Shown: positions 30,369 to 40,416, counted from the stretch's first letter. The stretch: 64,000 nucleotides of DNA from Mycetocola miduiensis (GCF_900115155.1 NZ_FOVM01000010.1:1-64000); one strand, 5' to 3'. A program made the numbers and translations. Notes: generated from the sequence alone by a model not told the origin.

Positions 30369-31286
30369 ATGAGACTTCTCTTCGCCGGCACGCCCGACGT
30401 GGCTGTGCCGAGCCTGCAGCGCCTCCTCCGGAGCGAGCACGAGGTTGTCGCCGTGCTCACCCGGGAGGATGCACCGCTCGGCCGCAAACGCGTCCTCACC
30501 CCGTCGCCGGTCGCCCGTGCCGCTGAGGATGCCGGAATTCCGGTCATCAAGGCGAACCGGCTGACCGACGACGTCACCGCCGCCATCGAGAACCTCGACA
30601 CCGACCTCGGGGTCATCGTCGCATACGGCGGTCTGCTCCGTGAGCCCCTGCTGTCCACGCCACGCCACGGCTGGATCAACCTGCACTTCTCCCTCCTGCC
30701 CGCATGGCGGGGGGCGGCGCCCGTGCAGCAATCCGTGCTCGCCGGAGACACGATCACCGGCGCAAGCGTGTTCCAGCTCGTTCGGGAACTCGACGCAGGC
30801 GACCTGTTCGGCGTCGTCGAACACCCGATCGACCCGGATGCCACAGCCGGAACCCTGCTCGCCGAACTCGCCGAGTCGGGCGCCGGGTTCCTCGCCGGCG
30901 TCGTCGACGACATCGGCAGCGGCCAGGCCCGAGCAGTGCCCCAGACCGGGACGCCCACCCTCGCCCCGAAACTGCGCATCGAAGACGGCCGGCTCGACTG
31001 GGCCGCACCCGCGAACGAGGTCTACAACCGGTTCCGTGGCGTCACGCCCGAACCCGGCGCACACACCACGATCAGCGGCACGCGGTTCAAGATCCTCGAC
31101 GCCCGACTGGCGCCGTCGGTCACGCTCGAGGCGGGGATGATTGACCGGCTCGACGGCCGCATCCTCATCGGAACCGCAACGTCGGCACTTGAACTCCTGC
31201 AAGTCCAGCCGGCCGGAAAACCGGCCATGGCAGCATCCGACTGGTGGCGAGGACTCAGCCACGACCAGCCCGTCCGGGCAGAGTAG
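30369..31286 (+). CDS. fmt: Methionyl-tRNA formyltransferase
   Basis: Fmt formylates initiator Met-tRNA. The 305-aa protein has the catalytic N-terminal domain with RLLFAGTPDVAVPSL, the NLHFSLLPAWRGAAPVQ loop (N, H and nearby D of the active site), and the C-terminal OB-like domain (TISGTRFKILDARL). It follows priA after 28 nt and precedes rsmB, the usual order in actinobacteria. No def gene is adjacent. Confidence 0.96.
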   Translation: MRLLFAGTPDVAVPSLQRLLRSEHEVVAVLTREDAPLGRKRVLTPSPVARAAEDAGIPVIKANRLTDDVTAAIENLDTDLGVIVAYGGLLREPLLSTPRHGWINLHFSLLPAWRGAAPVQQSVLAGDTITGASVFQLVRELDAGDLFGVVEHPIDPDATAGTLLAELAESGAGFLAGVVDDIGSGQARAVPQTGTPTLAPKLRIEDGRLDWAAPANEVYNRFRGVTPEPGAHTTISGTRFKILDARLAPSVTLEAGMIDRLDGRILIGTATSALELLQVQPAGKPAMAASDWWRGLSHDQPVRAE

Positions 31287-31295
31287 GTACCACTC

Positions 31296-32717
31296 ATGAC
31301 TCCAACACAGGCGCCACCGCCCTCGACCGTCCAGCCCGCCAGGCGCATCGCCTACGATGTCCTCGCCGCGGTGAGCAACGATGACGCGTACGCGAACCTG
31401 CTGCTGCCGACCCTCATCGCGCGGGCTGCGCTCAACTCAGCAGACGCGGGCCTCGCCACCGAACTGACCTACGGCACCCTCCGGCTCCGCGGCTACTACG
31501 ACCGGGTGATCGCCATCGCCGCCGGCCGCGATATCAGCCAGATCGACGCCGGCATCCTCGACGTTCTCCGGCTCGGCGCGCACCAGCTCCTCGCCACCCG
31601 CGTCGCGCCGCACGCAGCGGTCAACGAGTCCGTCGCCCTCGCCCGCAGAGTCGGATCACGTTCGGCCGTGGGGTTCACCAACGGTGTCCTGCGTACCATT
31701 TCACGCTCAACCCCCGATGAGTGGCGTGAGCGCGTCCTCGCCGCGGCGAAGAACCCGGACGACCGGCTCGCAGCCGACTTCGCCCACCCGGCCTGGATTC
31801 TCCGTGCCTTCCGGCAGGCCCTCGCATTGGAGGGCCGCGCGGACGAGCTCGAGCAGCTCCTCGCCGCCGACAACGAGGCACCGCGGGTGAATCTGATCGC
31901 GCTGCCGGGTCTCGCTGAGGTACCGGAGGGCGCCGAATCGAACCGGCACTCGCCGTTCGGGTTCACCCTGTCCGGCGGAGACCCGGATGCCGCGATCCGT
32001 CACGAGAACGGACGCCTCCGCGTGCAGGACGAAGGGTCGCAGCTCGCTGCCCTCGCGCTGAGCCGGGTGCGTCCGACCACCGCGGGGGAGCGCTGGCTCG
32101 ACCTCTGCGCCGGACCGGGCGGCAAGACCGCGCTGCTCGGCGCCGAAGCCGCCCTGTCGGGCGCGACGGTCACCGCCAACGAGCTCGTCCCTGCCCGTGC
32201 CCAACTCGTCCGCCGTGCCGTCGCCCCGGTTCCCGGCGACATTACAGTCACGGAACTCGACGGCACGCAGGTCGGCGAGCTCCAGCCCGAGGCGTGGGAC
32301 CGCATCCTGGTCGACGCCCCCTGCACGGGCCTCGGCGCGCTCCGCCGCCGCCCAGAAGCGCGCTGGCGCAAGACCGCGAAGGATGTGGCCGACCTCACCG
32401 TGCTCCAGCAGTCACTGTTCCTCTCCGCATTCGACGCGCTCAAGCCCGGCGGCGTCATGGCCTACGTCACCTGCTCACCGCACCTCGCCGAGACCCGTGG
32501 CGTCGTCACCGACGCACTGCGGCGGCTGGGGCCAGCGGCTGAGCTGCTCGACACCGCCCGGGTGGTCCAGTCGATCGCCGTTGAGAGCCTCGACCTGCCC
32601 GCCGTGGACTCTCCTGACGGCGGTACGACGGTTCAGCTGTGGCCGCATAGGCACGGGACGGATGCGATGTTCATCGCGCTGATCGCCAAATCGCCATCGA
32701 CCGGCGGCACTCGTTAG
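31296..32717 (+). CDS. rsmB: 16S rRNA m5C967 methyltransferase (RsmB/Sun)
   Basis: RsmB methylates C967 of 16S rRNA using SAM. The N-terminal NusB-like domain (about 10-150, RIAYDVLAAVSNDDAYANLL) is followed by a Rossmann methyltransferase domain with LCAGPGGKTALL (SAM binding), DAPCTGLGALRRRPEARW and the catalytic-cysteine motif VTCSPH. The 473-aa length is at the upper end of the family. Directly upstream of rpe, whose -10 box overlaps its stop. Confidence 0.95.
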   Translation: MTPTQAPPPSTVQPARRIAYDVLAAVSNDDAYANLLLPTLIARAALNSADAGLATELTYGTLRLRGYYDRVIAIAAGRDISQIDAGILDVLRLGAHQLLATRVAPHAAVNESVALARRVGSRSAVGFTNGVLRTISRSTPDEWRERVLAAAKNPDDRLAADFAHPAWILRAFRQALALEGRADELEQLLAADNEAPRVNLIALPGLAEVPEGAESNRHSPFGFTLSGGDPDAAIRHENGRLRVQDEGSQLAALALSRVRPTTAGERWLDLCAGPGGKTALLGAEAALSGATVTANELVPARAQLVRRAVAPVPGDITVTELDGTQVGELQPEAWDRILVDAPCTGLGALRRRPEARWRKTAKDVADLTVLQQSLFLSAFDALKPGGVMAYVTCSPHLAETRGVVTDALRRLGPAAELLDTARVVQSIAVESLDLPAVDSPDGGTTVQLWPHRHGTDAMFIALIAKSPSTGGTR

Positions 32718-32720
32718 GCT
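32715..32720 (+). promoter_or_regulatory. -10 box of a probable leaderless promoter for rpe
   Basis: TAGGCT ends 6 nt before the rpe ATG and overlaps the rsmB stop codon. No ribosome binding site is seen before rpe, which supports a leaderless transcript. Confidence 0.5.
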
Positions 32721-32726
32721 GTCGGG

Positions 32727-33416
32727 ATGTCGATTCGAATCTCCCCGAGCATCCTGGCCGCTGATTTCGTCAACATGGAGCGTGACCTCGGTCGAATCGG
32801 CACAGCCGACCTCGTCCACGTCGATGTGATGGACAACCACTTCGTGCCCAACCTCACCTTCGGGCCGCAGATGGTCGACCGGATCCAGCAGGTCTCAGTG
32901 CTGCCGCTCGACGTGCACCTGATGATCGACAACCCCGACCGTTGGGCGCCCGGCTACGCCGAACTGGGCGCATACAGCGTCACCTTCCACGCCGAGGCGA
33001 CAGCCGAGCCCGTTGCCCTTGCCCGTCGTCTTCGGTCGATCGGCGCCCGAGCCGGTATCGCCCTCAAGCCGGGCACACCCGTCGAGCCGTATCTGGAGCT
33101 GCTCGGCGAGTTCGACCAGGTGCTCGTCATGACGGTCGAACCCGGCTTCGGCGGCCAGTCGTTCATGCACGAGACGATGCCCAAGCTGCACCTGCTGCGG
33201 CAGGAACTCTCCCGCACCGGCGGAGATGTCTGGTTGCAGGTCGACGGCGGAATCAACGAGGACACCGTCGGCATCGCCGCCGAAGCTGGCGCAGACACCT
33301 TCGTCGCCGGCTCGAGCGTGTTCAACTCGGACCGTCCCGAACTGCGGATCAGCGCGTTGCGCGAGGCTGCGGCATCCGGTCACGCCCACGCGCACGGCCC
33401 GTCGGCGCGGACCTAG
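32727..33416 (+). CDS. rpe: Ribulose-phosphate 3-epimerase
   Basis: Rpe interconverts ribulose-5-P and xylulose-5-P in the pentose phosphate pathway. The 229-aa TIM barrel has SPSILAADF, the metal-binding [37 protein letters not shown] and QVDGGIN motifs. Unlike its neighbours it has no Shine-Dalgarno sequence. hisE starts 13 nt after its stop. Confidence 0.96.
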   Translation: MSIRISPSILAADFVNMERDLGRIGTADLVHVDVMDNHFVPNLTFGPQMVDRIQQVSVLPLDVHLMIDNPDRWAPGYAELGAYSVTFHAEATAEPVALARRLRSIGARAGIALKPGTPVEPYLELLGEFDQVLVMTVEPGFGGQSFMHETMPKLHLLRQELSRTGGDVWLQVDGGINEDTVGIAAEAGADTFVAGSSVFNSDRPELRISALREAAASGHAHAHGPSART

Positions 33417-33422
33417 TACCCT
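33417..33422 (+). promoter_or_regulatory. -10 box of a probable leaderless promoter for hisE
   Basis: TACCCT lies 7 nt before the GTG of hisE, in the 13-nt gap after rpe; no Shine-Dalgarno sequence fits in the gap. Confidence 0.45.
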
Positions 33423-33429
33423 GATAACT

Positions 33430-33693
33430 GTGAAGACATTCGACGACCTGTTCGCAGAACTCAGCCTGAAGGCTACCGAACGCCCGGAGGGCAGCGGCAC
33501 GGTTCGCGAACTGGATGCCGGCGTCCACGCCATCGGCAAGAAGATCGTTGAAGAAGCCGCAGAAGTGTGGATGGCGGCCGAGTATCAGAGCGACACCGAG
33601 ACCGCCGAAGAGATCTCGCAGTTGATCTACCACCTGCAGGTTCTCATGCTTGCGAAAGGCCTCTCGCCGGAGGACGTCTACCGACATCTGTGA
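33430..33693 (+). CDS. hisE: Phosphoribosyl-ATP pyrophosphatase
   Basis: HisE removes pyrophosphate from phosphoribosyl-ATP, step two of histidine synthesis. The 87-aa helical protein has the MazG-type metal motif [10 protein letters not shown] and the [14 protein letters not shown] helix; it begins [11 protein letters not shown] as in other actinobacteria. The GTG start fits this N-terminus; codons upstream belong to rpe in another frame. It heads the hisE-hisG-hisF-hisI run. Confidence 0.95.
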   Translation: MKTFDDLFAELSLKATERPEGSGTVRELDAGVHAIGKKIVEEAAEVWMAAEYQSDTETAEEISQLIYHLQVLMLAKGLSPEDVYRHL

Positions 33694-33748
33694 CGCCAGC
33701 GCCACAGCCGACACCTCCACGAACAGATCAAACACGAGAGACTTCCGC

Positions 33749-34588
33749 ATGTTGAGAATCGCAGTGCCCAACAAAGGCTCGCTAGCTGAGACAGCCGCCC
33801 AGATGTTGTCCGAGGCCGGGTACGCCGGTCGCCGTGACCCCAAAGAGCTTCACCTTCTCGACGCTCCGAACGGCGTCGAATTCTTCTTCCTCCGCCCGCG
33901 CGACATCGCCACCTATGTCGGATCGGGGGCACTCGACGTTGGCGTCACCGGTCGCGACCTTCTCCTCGATTCCGGCTCGGACGCATGCGAAATCGAAAGC
34001 CTCGGCTTCGGCGACTCAACCTTCCGTTTCGCGGGACCCACCGGCCGGTTCTCGAACCTCGCCGACCTCGCCGGGCACCGGGTGGCGACGAGCTACCCCG
34101 GCCTCGTCGGAGCGTTCCTGGCCGGGCACGACGTCGACGTGACCCTCGTTCCGCTGGACGGTGCCGTCGAATCCGCCGTGCAGCTCGGTGTGGCGGATGC
34201 TGTCGCTGACGTCGTCTCCACCGGCACGACGCTGCGCAAAGCGGGTCTCGACATCTTCGGCCCGGTGATCCTCGAATCGACGGCCGTGCTGATCGGCTCC
34301 CCGCAGGAGAAACCGGGACTGGAGACGCTCCGACGCCGGCTGCAGGGTGTTCTCGTCGCCCGCCGTTTCGTGCTGATGGATTACGACCTGCCGGCGGAAC
34401 TGCTCGACCAGGCCACAGACATCGCCGGTGGCATCGAATCACCGACCGTGTCGCCGTTGCGCGACAAGGACTGGGTCGCCGTCCGTGTGATGGTTCCGCG
34501 CGAGCGCACCAACCAGATCATGGACTCCCTGTACGAGCTGGGCGCGCGGGCGATTCTCGTCAGCGCCATCCACGCCGCGAGACTTTAG
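33749..34588 (+). CDS. hisG: ATP phosphoribosyltransferase
   Basis: HisG carries out the first, feedback-inhibited step of histidine synthesis. The 279-aa protein is the long form with an added C-terminal ACT-like regulatory domain (from about 205, [18 protein letters not shown]), so it should be histidine-sensitive without HisZ. N-terminal [13 protein letters not shown] and the central [11 protein letters not shown]-like PRPP loop ([14 protein letters not shown]) are clear. ATG 33749 is chosen because the upstream in-frame extension is non-conserved gap sequence. Confidence 0.96.
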   Translation: MLRIAVPNKGSLAETAAQMLSEAGYAGRRDPKELHLLDAPNGVEFFFLRPRDIATYVGSGALDVGVTGRDLLLDSGSDACEIESLGFGDSTFRFAGPTGRFSNLADLAGHRVATSYPGLVGAFLAGHDVDVTLVPLDGAVESAVQLGVADAVADVVSTGTTLRKAGLDIFGPVILESTAVLIGSPQEKPGLETLRRRLQGVLVARRFVLMDYDLPAELLDQATDIAGGIESPTVSPLRDKDWVAVRVMVPRERTNQIMDSLYELGARAILVSAIHAARL

Positions 34589-34601
34589 CGGGGGCGGACC
34601 G

Positions 34602-35363
34602 ATGACCGTTGCGTGCCGTGTGATTCCTTGCCTCGACGTCGCCGCGGGCCGGGTCGTGAAGGGAATCAACTTCCAGAACCTCCGTGACGCCGGCGACCCC
34701 GTCGAACTGGCCCGCCGCTACTACGAGCAGGGTGCGGACGAACTCACGTTCCTCGATGTCACCGCCACCGTCGACAACCGGGCGACCACCTACGACGTCG
34801 TCACCCGTACGGCGGAGCAGGTTTTCATCCCGCTCACCGTCGGTGGGGGAGTTCGCTCCGTCGACGACGTGGCTCGGCTGCTCGGCAGCGGCGCAGACAA
34901 AGTCGGCGTCAACAGTGCCGCGATCGCCAGGCCGCCGCTCCTTGGCGAGATCGCCGACCGTTTCGGCGCGCAGGTTCTCGTCCTCTCCCTCGATGTGAAG
35001 CGGGGCGGATCCACGCACTCCGGCTTCATCGTCACCACCCACGGCGGCCGCACCGAAACGACGATGGACGCGCTCGACTGGGCACGGGAAGCCATCGAGC
35101 GCGGTGCCGGGGAGCTCCTCGTGAACTCGATCGACGCCGACGGGACGAAGCAGGGCTTCGACACCGAACTGATCTCACTCATGCGCGAGATCAGCAGCGT
35201 CCCAGTGATCGCCTCAGGCGGCGCGGGCAAAGCGGCAGACTTCCCACCGGCGATCGCAGCCGGCGCGGATGCGGTCCTGGCTGCGAGTGTTTTCCACTCG
35301 GGCCTGCTGACCATCGCCGACGTCAAACAGGAATTGACCCACGAAGGGGTATTGGTGCGCTGA
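34602..35363 (+). CDS. hisF: Imidazole glycerol phosphate synthase cyclase subunit
   Basis: HisF is the cyclase half of IGP synthase (with HisH, not in this window). The 253-aa TIM barrel has the catalytic aspartates in [13 protein letters not shown] and in [14 protein letters not shown], and the phosphate-binding [23 protein letters not shown] ribosome binding site precedes the ATG. Its stop overlaps the hisI start (TGATG). Confidence 0.97.
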   Translation: MTVACRVIPCLDVAAGRVVKGINFQNLRDAGDPVELARRYYEQGADELTFLDVTATVDNRATTYDVVTRTAEQVFIPLTVGGGVRSVDDVARLLGSGADKVGVNSAAIARPPLLGEIADRFGAQVLVLSLDVKRGGSTHSGFIVTTHGGRTETTMDALDWAREAIERGAGELLVNSIDADGTKQGFDTELISLMREISSVPVIASGGAGKAADFPPAIAAGADAVLAASVFHSGLLTIADVKQELTHEGVLVR

Positions 35364-35743
35364 TGAGCGTTTCGTCGACCATCCAGCAGATTCAGTTCGA
35401 TGCGGACGGCCTCATCCCGGCCATCGTGCAGCAGTGGGACACCGGAGAGGTGCTCATGCTCGGTTACATGAACGACGAGGCGGTCCGGCGCACCCTCACC
35501 GAAGGCCGGGTCACCTTCTGGTCGCGGTCCCGGCAGGAATACTGGCGCAAGGGCGACACCTCCGGCAATGCCCAGTACGTGAAGGGCGCGGCGCTCGACT
35601 GTGACGCCGATACCCTGCTTCTGCAGGTGGAACAAATCGGCGTTGCCTGCCACACCGGCACGAGGACGTGTTTCGACGCCCACGAGCTCAGCCCCGCCAT
35701 CGGCGACCAGCCCGACGAGGAATCCGCCGATGACAACGAGTAG
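35363..35743 (+). CDS. hisI: Phosphoribosyl-AMP cyclohydrolase
   Basis: HisI opens the adenine ring of phosphoribosyl-AMP. The 126-aa protein has [35 protein letters not shown] and the metal-binding [10 protein letters not shown]...GVACHTG cluster. The tail overlaps the first 14 nt of trpE, joining histidine and tryptophan genes in one transcript. Confidence 0.96.
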   Translation: MSVSSTIQQIQFDADGLIPAIVQQWDTGEVLMLGYMNDEAVRRTLTEGRVTFWSRSRQEYWRKGDTSGNAQYVKGAALDCDADTLLLQVEQIGVACHTGTRTCFDAHELSPAIGDQPDEESADDNE

Positions 35744-37265
35744 GGGCACGGGCTCCACCGACCGGGCGTCCTTCAATGCGCTCGCACGCGACCACCGTGT
35801 CATCCCGGTGATTCGTGAACTCTTCGCCGACGGTGAGACCCCGGTCGGGATCTACCGCAAACTCGCCATCGGCAGGCCGGGCAGCTTCTTGCTGGAATCC
35901 GCCGAACAGGGCGGCATCTGGTCTCGGTTCTCCTTCGTCGGCGTGTCCACGTTCGGCGTGCTCACCCAGCACAACGAGTCCGTTGAGTGGATCGATTACG
36001 GGATCAGCCGGGAACGCGCCCTCGGGGATGCCACGGGGCTGCGTCCCCTGCAGGCGATCTCCGAGCTGCACCGCCGCTGGGAGACGCCGCACATCGACGG
36101 TCACCCTCCGCTCACCGGCGGCCTGGTGGGATTCATCGGCTGGGAGGCCATCCGGCAGATCGAGAAGCTGCCGCACCGCCCGCCGAAAGAGTTCGACGTG
36201 CCCGGCCAGGCACTGTGCTTCGTCGCCGACCTCGTCGTGCTCGACCACCGCAGCGGCACCGTCCAGCTCATCGCGAACGTGCTCAACGACGGCCTCGACG
36301 ACGAAGCGACCCTGTGGCGCTCGGCGCAGGACCGGCTCGACGCCATGCAGTCCCGGCTGGCCCAGCCGAACGACGCCTGGCTCGCCGAGGTGGATCTCGC
36401 GACGGCTCCGAACCCGCGATTCCGTACGGAGAAGTCCGACTTCCTCGACGCGGTCGTGACGGCGAAAGAGCGCATCCGTGACGGTGATATCTTCCAGGTC
36501 GTGGTGTCCCAGCGCTTCGATGAGGATTGCACTGCCGAACCCATCGACGTGTACCGAATTCTACGGAGTCTCAACCCGAGCCCGTACATGTACCTGCTTA
36601 CCCTGCACAACGTCGATGGCACGCCGTACTCGATTGTCGGTTCGAGCCCTGAAGCGCTCGTCAAGGTGCAGGACAAACGGGTGCTCACCCACCCGATCGC
36701 CGGATCGAAGCCACGCGGGGACACCCCGGAACGGGACATCGAACTGGCCGATGAGCTTTCCGGGGACGCGAAGGAACGCGCCGAGCACCTCATGCTCGTC
36801 GACCTTGCACGCAACGACCTGCTCAAGGTGTGCACGCCCGGCAGTGTCGAGGTGACCGAGTTCATGCGCATCGAACGGTTCAGCCACATCATGCACCTTG
36901 TGTCGAGCGTCGAGGGAACCCTCAGGGACAGCGCGAGCCCGATCGACGTGTTCACCGCCACCTTCCCGGCGGGAACACTGTCAGGGGCGCCCAAACCCCG
37001 CGCCCTCGAGATCATCGATGAGCTCGAACCCGCTCAACGGGGCGTGTACGGGGGAGTGGTCGGGTACTTCGCGTTCTCGGGTGACATCGACCTCGCCATC
37101 GCCATCCGCACGGCGACCATCGTGAACGGGGTCGCCCACGTGCAAGCCGGCGGCGGTCTGGTTGCCGACTCGGACCCGGAGAGCGAATACCTCGAGTCGC
37201 AGCACAAAGCAGCAGCGCCGCTCCGCGCGGTGGCTGTCGCGAATGCGATGAAGCGCGTGCGATGA
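35730..37265 (+). CDS. trpE: Anthranilate synthase component I
   Basis: TrpE converts chorismate and ammonia to anthranilate. The 511-aa protein has the tryptophan-binding LLES element near 50, and the chorismate-binding domain with [50 protein letters not shown] and [19 protein letters not shown] 35730, inside hisI, is the first start that gives the conserved N-terminus. No trpG or trpD is nearby, so the glutamine amidotransferase partner must be encoded elsewhere. Confidence 0.96.
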   Translation: MTTSRGTGSTDRASFNALARDHRVIPVIRELFADGETPVGIYRKLAIGRPGSFLLESAEQGGIWSRFSFVGVSTFGVLTQHNESVEWIDYGISRERALGDATGLRPLQAISELHRRWETPHIDGHPPLTGGLVGFIGWEAIRQIEKLPHRPPKEFDVPGQALCFVADLVVLDHRSGTVQLIANVLNDGLDDEATLWRSAQDRLDAMQSRLAQPNDAWLAEVDLATAPNPRFRTEKSDFLDAVVTAKERIRDGDIFQVVVSQRFDEDCTAEPIDVYRILRSLNPSPYMYLLTLHNVDGTPYSIVGSSPEALVKVQDKRVLTHPIAGSKPRGDTPERDIELADELSGDAKERAEHLMLVDLARNDLLKVCTPGSVEVTEFMRIERFSHIMHLVSSVEGTLRDSASPIDVFTATFPAGTLSGAPKPRALEIIDELEPAQRGVYGGVVGYFAFSGDIDLAIAIRTATIVNGVAHVQAGGGLVADSDPESEYLESQHKAAAPLRAVAVANAMKRVR

Positions 37266-37867
37266 CATCCACACCGCGCTCGGGGAAGCGCTCGAAGTAC
37301 CTCCTGATCCTGGGCTCGCTGGCCCTCAGCGGAATGGCCCTGATTGCCTGGACGCAGACCTGGCTAGTGGTGGAACTCGCGCCGGGTTCGCCGGCGACAA
37401 CGGTGACCGTCGATGGCGTGGTCGCGGCTCCGGCCATCGCGGCCCTTGCCCTTGCCGGGCTCGCCCTCGCGGCGGCGCTGGCCATCGCCGGACTGCTGTT
37501 CCGCATCATCCTCGGTGTGCTCAACATCGTGCTCGGCGGTTGCATCGCCCTGTCTGGAGTGCTTGTACTCACCGGGCCCGTCGCCTCGAGCGAGGCCGCT
37601 GTGACCAACGCCACCGGGATCGCCGGGTCGAAGTCCATCGCGGACCTCGTCTCAGCCACCTCGCTCACCCCGTGGCCGTTCATTGCTCTCGCCACGGGCA
37701 TCCTGCTCACCCTCGTCGGAGTGGGCATCGTCGTCACCGCCAGGCGCTGGCCGTCGTCGTCCCGCAAGTATTCGGCGGTTCGCATGGAGCCCGCCGACTC
37801 GGACGCCATGCCCGACTCGGTCGACAGCTGGGATGACCTCACGAGGGGCGACGACCCGACCCGCTGA
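37262..37867 (+). CDS. Trp biosynthesis-associated membrane protein (TIGR02234-like)
   Basis: The 201-aa protein has four predicted membrane helices (about 11-29, 55-76, 80-103 and 138-160) and a polar C-terminal tail. A family of such proteins is found almost only in actinobacteria, encoded between trpE and trpC; its role is unknown, with substrate movement or complex anchoring suggested only by position. The ATG overlaps the trpE stop (ATGA), so it is translated together with trpE. I assign it by position and topology plus the KRSKYLLILG/ALIAWTQTW start typical of the family. Confidence 0.85.
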   Translation: MTSTPRSGKRSKYLLILGSLALSGMALIAWTQTWLVVELAPGSPATTVTVDGVVAAPAIAALALAGLALAAALAIAGLLFRIILGVLNIVLGGCIALSGVLVLTGPVASSEAAVTNATGIAGSKSIADLVSATSLTPWPFIALATGILLTLVGVGIVVTARRWPSSSRKYSAVRMEPADSDAMPDSVDSWDDLTRGDDPTR

Positions 37868-37886
37868 GTCACCGTGCCTGGGACCC

Positions 37887-37971
37887 GCTCGGTCACAATC
37901 GGTCGAAACGCCTCCACCTCGGGCGAAAATGGGTGCACTTTCGCCCGACGAGTCGCCATTGCCGACCGAGC
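37887..37971. repeat. Nested inverted repeats
   Basis: Outer arms GCTCGGTC (37887-37894) and GACCGAGC (37964-37971) enclose a perfect 10-bp inverted repeat TCGGGCGAAA / TTTCGCCCGA (37919-37928 and 37939-37948) with a 10-nt loop. The inner hairpin, placed 51 nt after a stop codon, may be a terminator though no U-tract follows. Confidence 0.6.
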
Positions 37972-37997
37972 AACGGATGCCGCCCGCGAGCCGCAAA

Positions 37998-38062
37998 CAG
38001 GAGATCGCACGAATACCAGGACCGAAAGGCCACAAGCATCCTGCTAACCGTGCGATCTCCTG
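37998..38062. repeat. 65-bp interspersed palindromic element, copy B
   Basis: Perfect 14-bp outer arms (CAGGAGATCGCACG / CGTGCGATCTCCTG), inner CCAGGA/TCCTG pairing, and the same length as copy A at 14973-15037. The reverse complement aligns with copy A without gaps (11 differences by hand count, mostly in the loop and near the stem junctions), and the TTTGCG tail is also shared. It lies between two co-directional genes, so termination alone does not explain the element. Confidence 0.85.
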
Positions 38063-38159
38063 AAAACCGTTCGAAGAGAAGCAAGCCGTCTTTGTGATGC
38101 CCGCCGCCCGCCGTTCGGTGGCCAAGCAGCCGCCGCAGGCGCCCACCTCCGACACCCGA

Positions 38160-38165
38160 TAGACT
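38160..38165 (+). promoter_or_regulatory. Possible -10 box for DUF6704-trpCBA-lgt
   Basis: TAGACT with no clear -35 box; the predicted start leaves a leader of about 25 nt with a GAAGGAGA ribosome binding site before the ATG at 38196. Confidence 0.4.
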
Positions 38166-38195
38166 GATCCGGCACTGATTGATTGAAGGAGACCC

Positions 38196-38426
38196 ATGAG
38201 CGCAGAGTCGACAGACCTAGGACACGGCCACTCACCGGCTGCCTGGACGGCGGTAGTAGTGATGCTGCTCGCGTTCCTCATCGGCACCGTCGCCTTCTGG
38301 CTGGACTGGGCCTGGCTGGTTTGGGCTTCGGCAGGCCTGCTCGTCGTCGGCGCGCTTCTCGGCTGGATCCTCGCCAAGGCGGGATACGGCGTGAACGGCC
38401 ACAAGTACAGCCCGAAGGACCACTAA
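38196..38426 (+). CDS. DUF6704 (HGX-type) small membrane protein
   Basis: The 76-aa protein begins with a polar stretch ending GHGHSPAAWTAV, followed by two membrane helices (about 17-36 and 40-60) and a charged tail NGHKYSPKDH. The HG..PAAWT motif is typical of a small actinobacterial family found next to trpC. The histidines flanking the membrane region could bind metal, but that is a guess. It precedes trpC by 4 nt. Confidence 0.85.
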   Translation: MSAESTDLGHGHSPAAWTAVVVMLLAFLIGTVAFWLDWAWLVWASAGLLVVGALLGWILAKAGYGVNGHKYSPKDH

Positions 38427-38430
38427 CCCC

Positions 38431-39201
38431 GTGCTGGCCGACCTTACGGCTGGCGCACTCCACGACGCACGCGAGCGCGAACTGTTGCGCCCGCTTTCCG
38501 TTGTTGAATCCGCTGCTGCGGATGCTGCGCCACCACTCGATGCCCTTTGCGCGCTGTCACCGGCGGCATCCGTCAAGATCATCGCCGAAGTCAAGCGCGC
38601 GAGCCCTTCGCGCGGTGACCTCGCCGACATCCCGGATCCGGCCCAGCTCGCTGTCTCGTACGAGCGCGGGGGAGCCAGCGCGATCAGCGTCCTCACCGAA
38701 GGCCGCAAGTTCAAGGGATCGCTCGACGACCTCGTGAACGTGCGCAACTCGGTCGAGATCCCTGTGCTCCGCAAAGACTTCATCTCGATCCCATACCAGG
38801 TCTTCGAGGCCCGGGCTGCAGGGGCTGACATCGCCCTGCTCATCGTCGCAGCACTCGACCAGCGCACCCTCGCCGAGCTGTACAGCCTGATCACCGACCT
38901 CGGCATGACCGCGCTCGTCGAAACCCACAGCGCTGACGAACTGGAACGCGCCCTCGACCTCGGCGCAGGACTCATCGGCGTCAACGCGCGCGACCTATCC
39001 ACCTTCGAACTCGACCGCGACCTGTTCGGGCACCTCGCACCGCAGATCCCTTCAGGGGTCATCCGCGTCGCCGAGTCGGCCGTCAAGTCCCCGTCCGACG
39101 TCGCGCACTACCGCGAAGCGGGAGCGGATGTCGTCCTCATCGGAGAAGCGCTCGTCACGAGCGACCCCATTCTCACCCTCGGCGAATTCCTGGCGGTATA
39201 A
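38431..39201 (+). CDS. trpC: Indole-3-glycerol phosphate synthase
   Basis: TrpC closes the indole ring. The 256-aa TIM barrel shows IIAEVKRASPSRGDL, SVLTEGRKFKGS, VLRKDFI, ALVETH and GVNARDLSTFELD, the usual catalytic blocks. GTG start 4 nt after the DUF6704 stop. It is a single-function enzyme (no TrpF domain), which in actinobacteria implies a PriA-type isomerase (HisA/TrpF), not to be confused with the primosomal PriA in this window. Confidence 0.96.
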   Translation: MLADLTAGALHDARERELLRPLSVVESAAADAAPPLDALCALSPAASVKIIAEVKRASPSRGDLADIPDPAQLAVSYERGGASAISVLTEGRKFKGSLDDLVNVRNSVEIPVLRKDFISIPYQVFEARAAGADIALLIVAALDQRTLAELYSLITDLGMTALVETHSADELERALDLGAGLIGVNARDLSTFELDRDLFGHLAPQIPSGVIRVAESAVKSPSDVAHYREAGADVVLIGEALVTSDPILTLGEFLAV

Positions 39202-39204
39202 CTC

Positions 39205-40416
39205 ATGGCACTACGCGACGAAACAGGCCCATACTTCGGCGACTTCGGCGGGCGCTTCGTGCCCGAATCCCTCATCGCCGCCCTCGACGAACTGTCGGAG
39301 GCCTGGGAGCTGGCGAAGCTGGACCGCGGATACGCGGCCGAGCTCAACGAGCTGCACAAGACCTACACCGGGCGCCCGTCCCTCATCACCGAGGTCCCCC
39401 GGTTTGCGCTACACGGCGGAGGGGCCCGGATGATCCTCAAGCGCGAGGACCTCAACCACACCGGCTCACACAAGATCAACAACGTCCTCGGCCAGGCGCT
39501 TCTCACCAAGCGGATCGGTAAGACCCGGGTCATCGCCGAGACCGGCGCCGGTCAGCACGGCGTCGCCACGGCGACCGCAGCCGCACTGTTCGGGCTGGAT
39601 TGCGTCATCTACATGGGCGAAGTCGACACTGAGCGCCAGGCCCTCAACGTCGCCAGGATGCGCCTGCTCGGAGCTGAGGTCGTCGCCGTCAAGACGGGCT
39701 CACGCACCCTCAAGGACGCCATCAACGACGCCATGCGCGACTGGGTGACCAACGTCGACACCACGAACTACATCTTCGGTACCGTCGCGGGCCCGCACCC
39801 GTTCCCGGCGATGGTCCGCGACCTCCAGAAGATCATCGGCGAGGAAGCCCGCCAGCAGGTCCTCAACCTGACCGGAAAGCTTCCGGATGCCGTCGCGGCC
39901 TGCGTCGGCGGCGGATCGAACGCGATGGGCATCTTCCACGCCTTCCTGGATGATGCGGATGTCGCGCTGTACGGTTTCGAAGCCGCCGGCGAGGGTGTCG
40001 AAACACCCCGCCATGCCGCCACCATCACCAAGGGCCGCGCCGGCGTGCTTCACGGCGCCCGCAGTTTCCTGCTCCAGGACGAGGACGGCCAGACCATCGA
40101 GTCGCACTCGATCTCCGCCGGCCTCGACTACCCGGGTGTCGGCCCTGAGCACTCCTGGCTGGCCAGCATCGGCCGGGCCAACTACCGCCCGGTGACGGAT
40201 GCCGCCGCGATGGCCGCCCTCCGCCTGCTCAGCCGCACCGAAGGGATCATCCCCGCGATCGAGAGCGCCCACGCCCTGGCTGGCGCGCTCGAGCTCGGCA
40301 AGGAACTGGGCCCTGACGCCACCATCCTCATCAACCTGTCCGGTCGCGGCGACAAGGACATGGAAACAGCCGGTCGGTACTTCGACCTGATCGACGCAGG
40401 AGCAGAACAATCGTGA
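39205..40416 (+). CDS. trpB: Tryptophan synthase beta chain
   Basis: TrpB condenses indole with serine using PLP. The 403-aa protein has the PLP lysine K90 in [22 protein letters not shown], and the phosphate-binding GGGSNAMG. N-terminal [12 protein letters not shown] and C-terminal SGRGDKD are typical of the TrpB1 type. Overlaps trpA by GTGA. Confidence 0.98.
   Translation: MALRDETGPYFGDFGGRFVPESLIAALDELSEAWELAKLDRGYAAELNELHKTYTGRPSLITEVPRFALHGGGARMILKREDLNHTGSHKINNVLGQALLTKRIGKTRVIAETGAGQHGVATATAAALFGLDCVIYMGEVDTERQALNVARMRLLGAEVVAVKTGSRTLKDAINDAMRDWVTNVDTTNYIFGTVAGPHPFPAMVRDLQKIIGEEARQQVLNLTGKLPDAVAACVGGGSNAMGIFHAFLDDADVALYGFEAAGEGVETPRHAATITKGRAGVLHGARSFLLQDEDGQTIESHSISAGLDYPGVGPEHSWLASIGRANYRPVTDAAAMAALRLLSRTEGIIPAIESAHALAGALELGKELGPDATILINLSGRGDKDMETAGRYFDLIDAGAEQS

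Larger units (their letters stand above)
37868..38195. other. Gene-free gap in the trp cluster
   Basis: No coding sequence is seen here. It holds a nested inverted repeat (37887-37971), copy B of the 65-bp palindromic element (37998-38062), and a -10-like TAGACT (38160-38165) that would restart transcription about 30 nt before the DUF6704 gene. The trp cluster is therefore probably split in two transcription units at this point. Confidence 0.6.

Noticed and set aside
33650-33748. Extended N-terminus of HisG from 33650
   Set aside because: The added sequence is intergenic-like, basic, and overlaps his[14 protein letters not shown] marks the true N-terminus.
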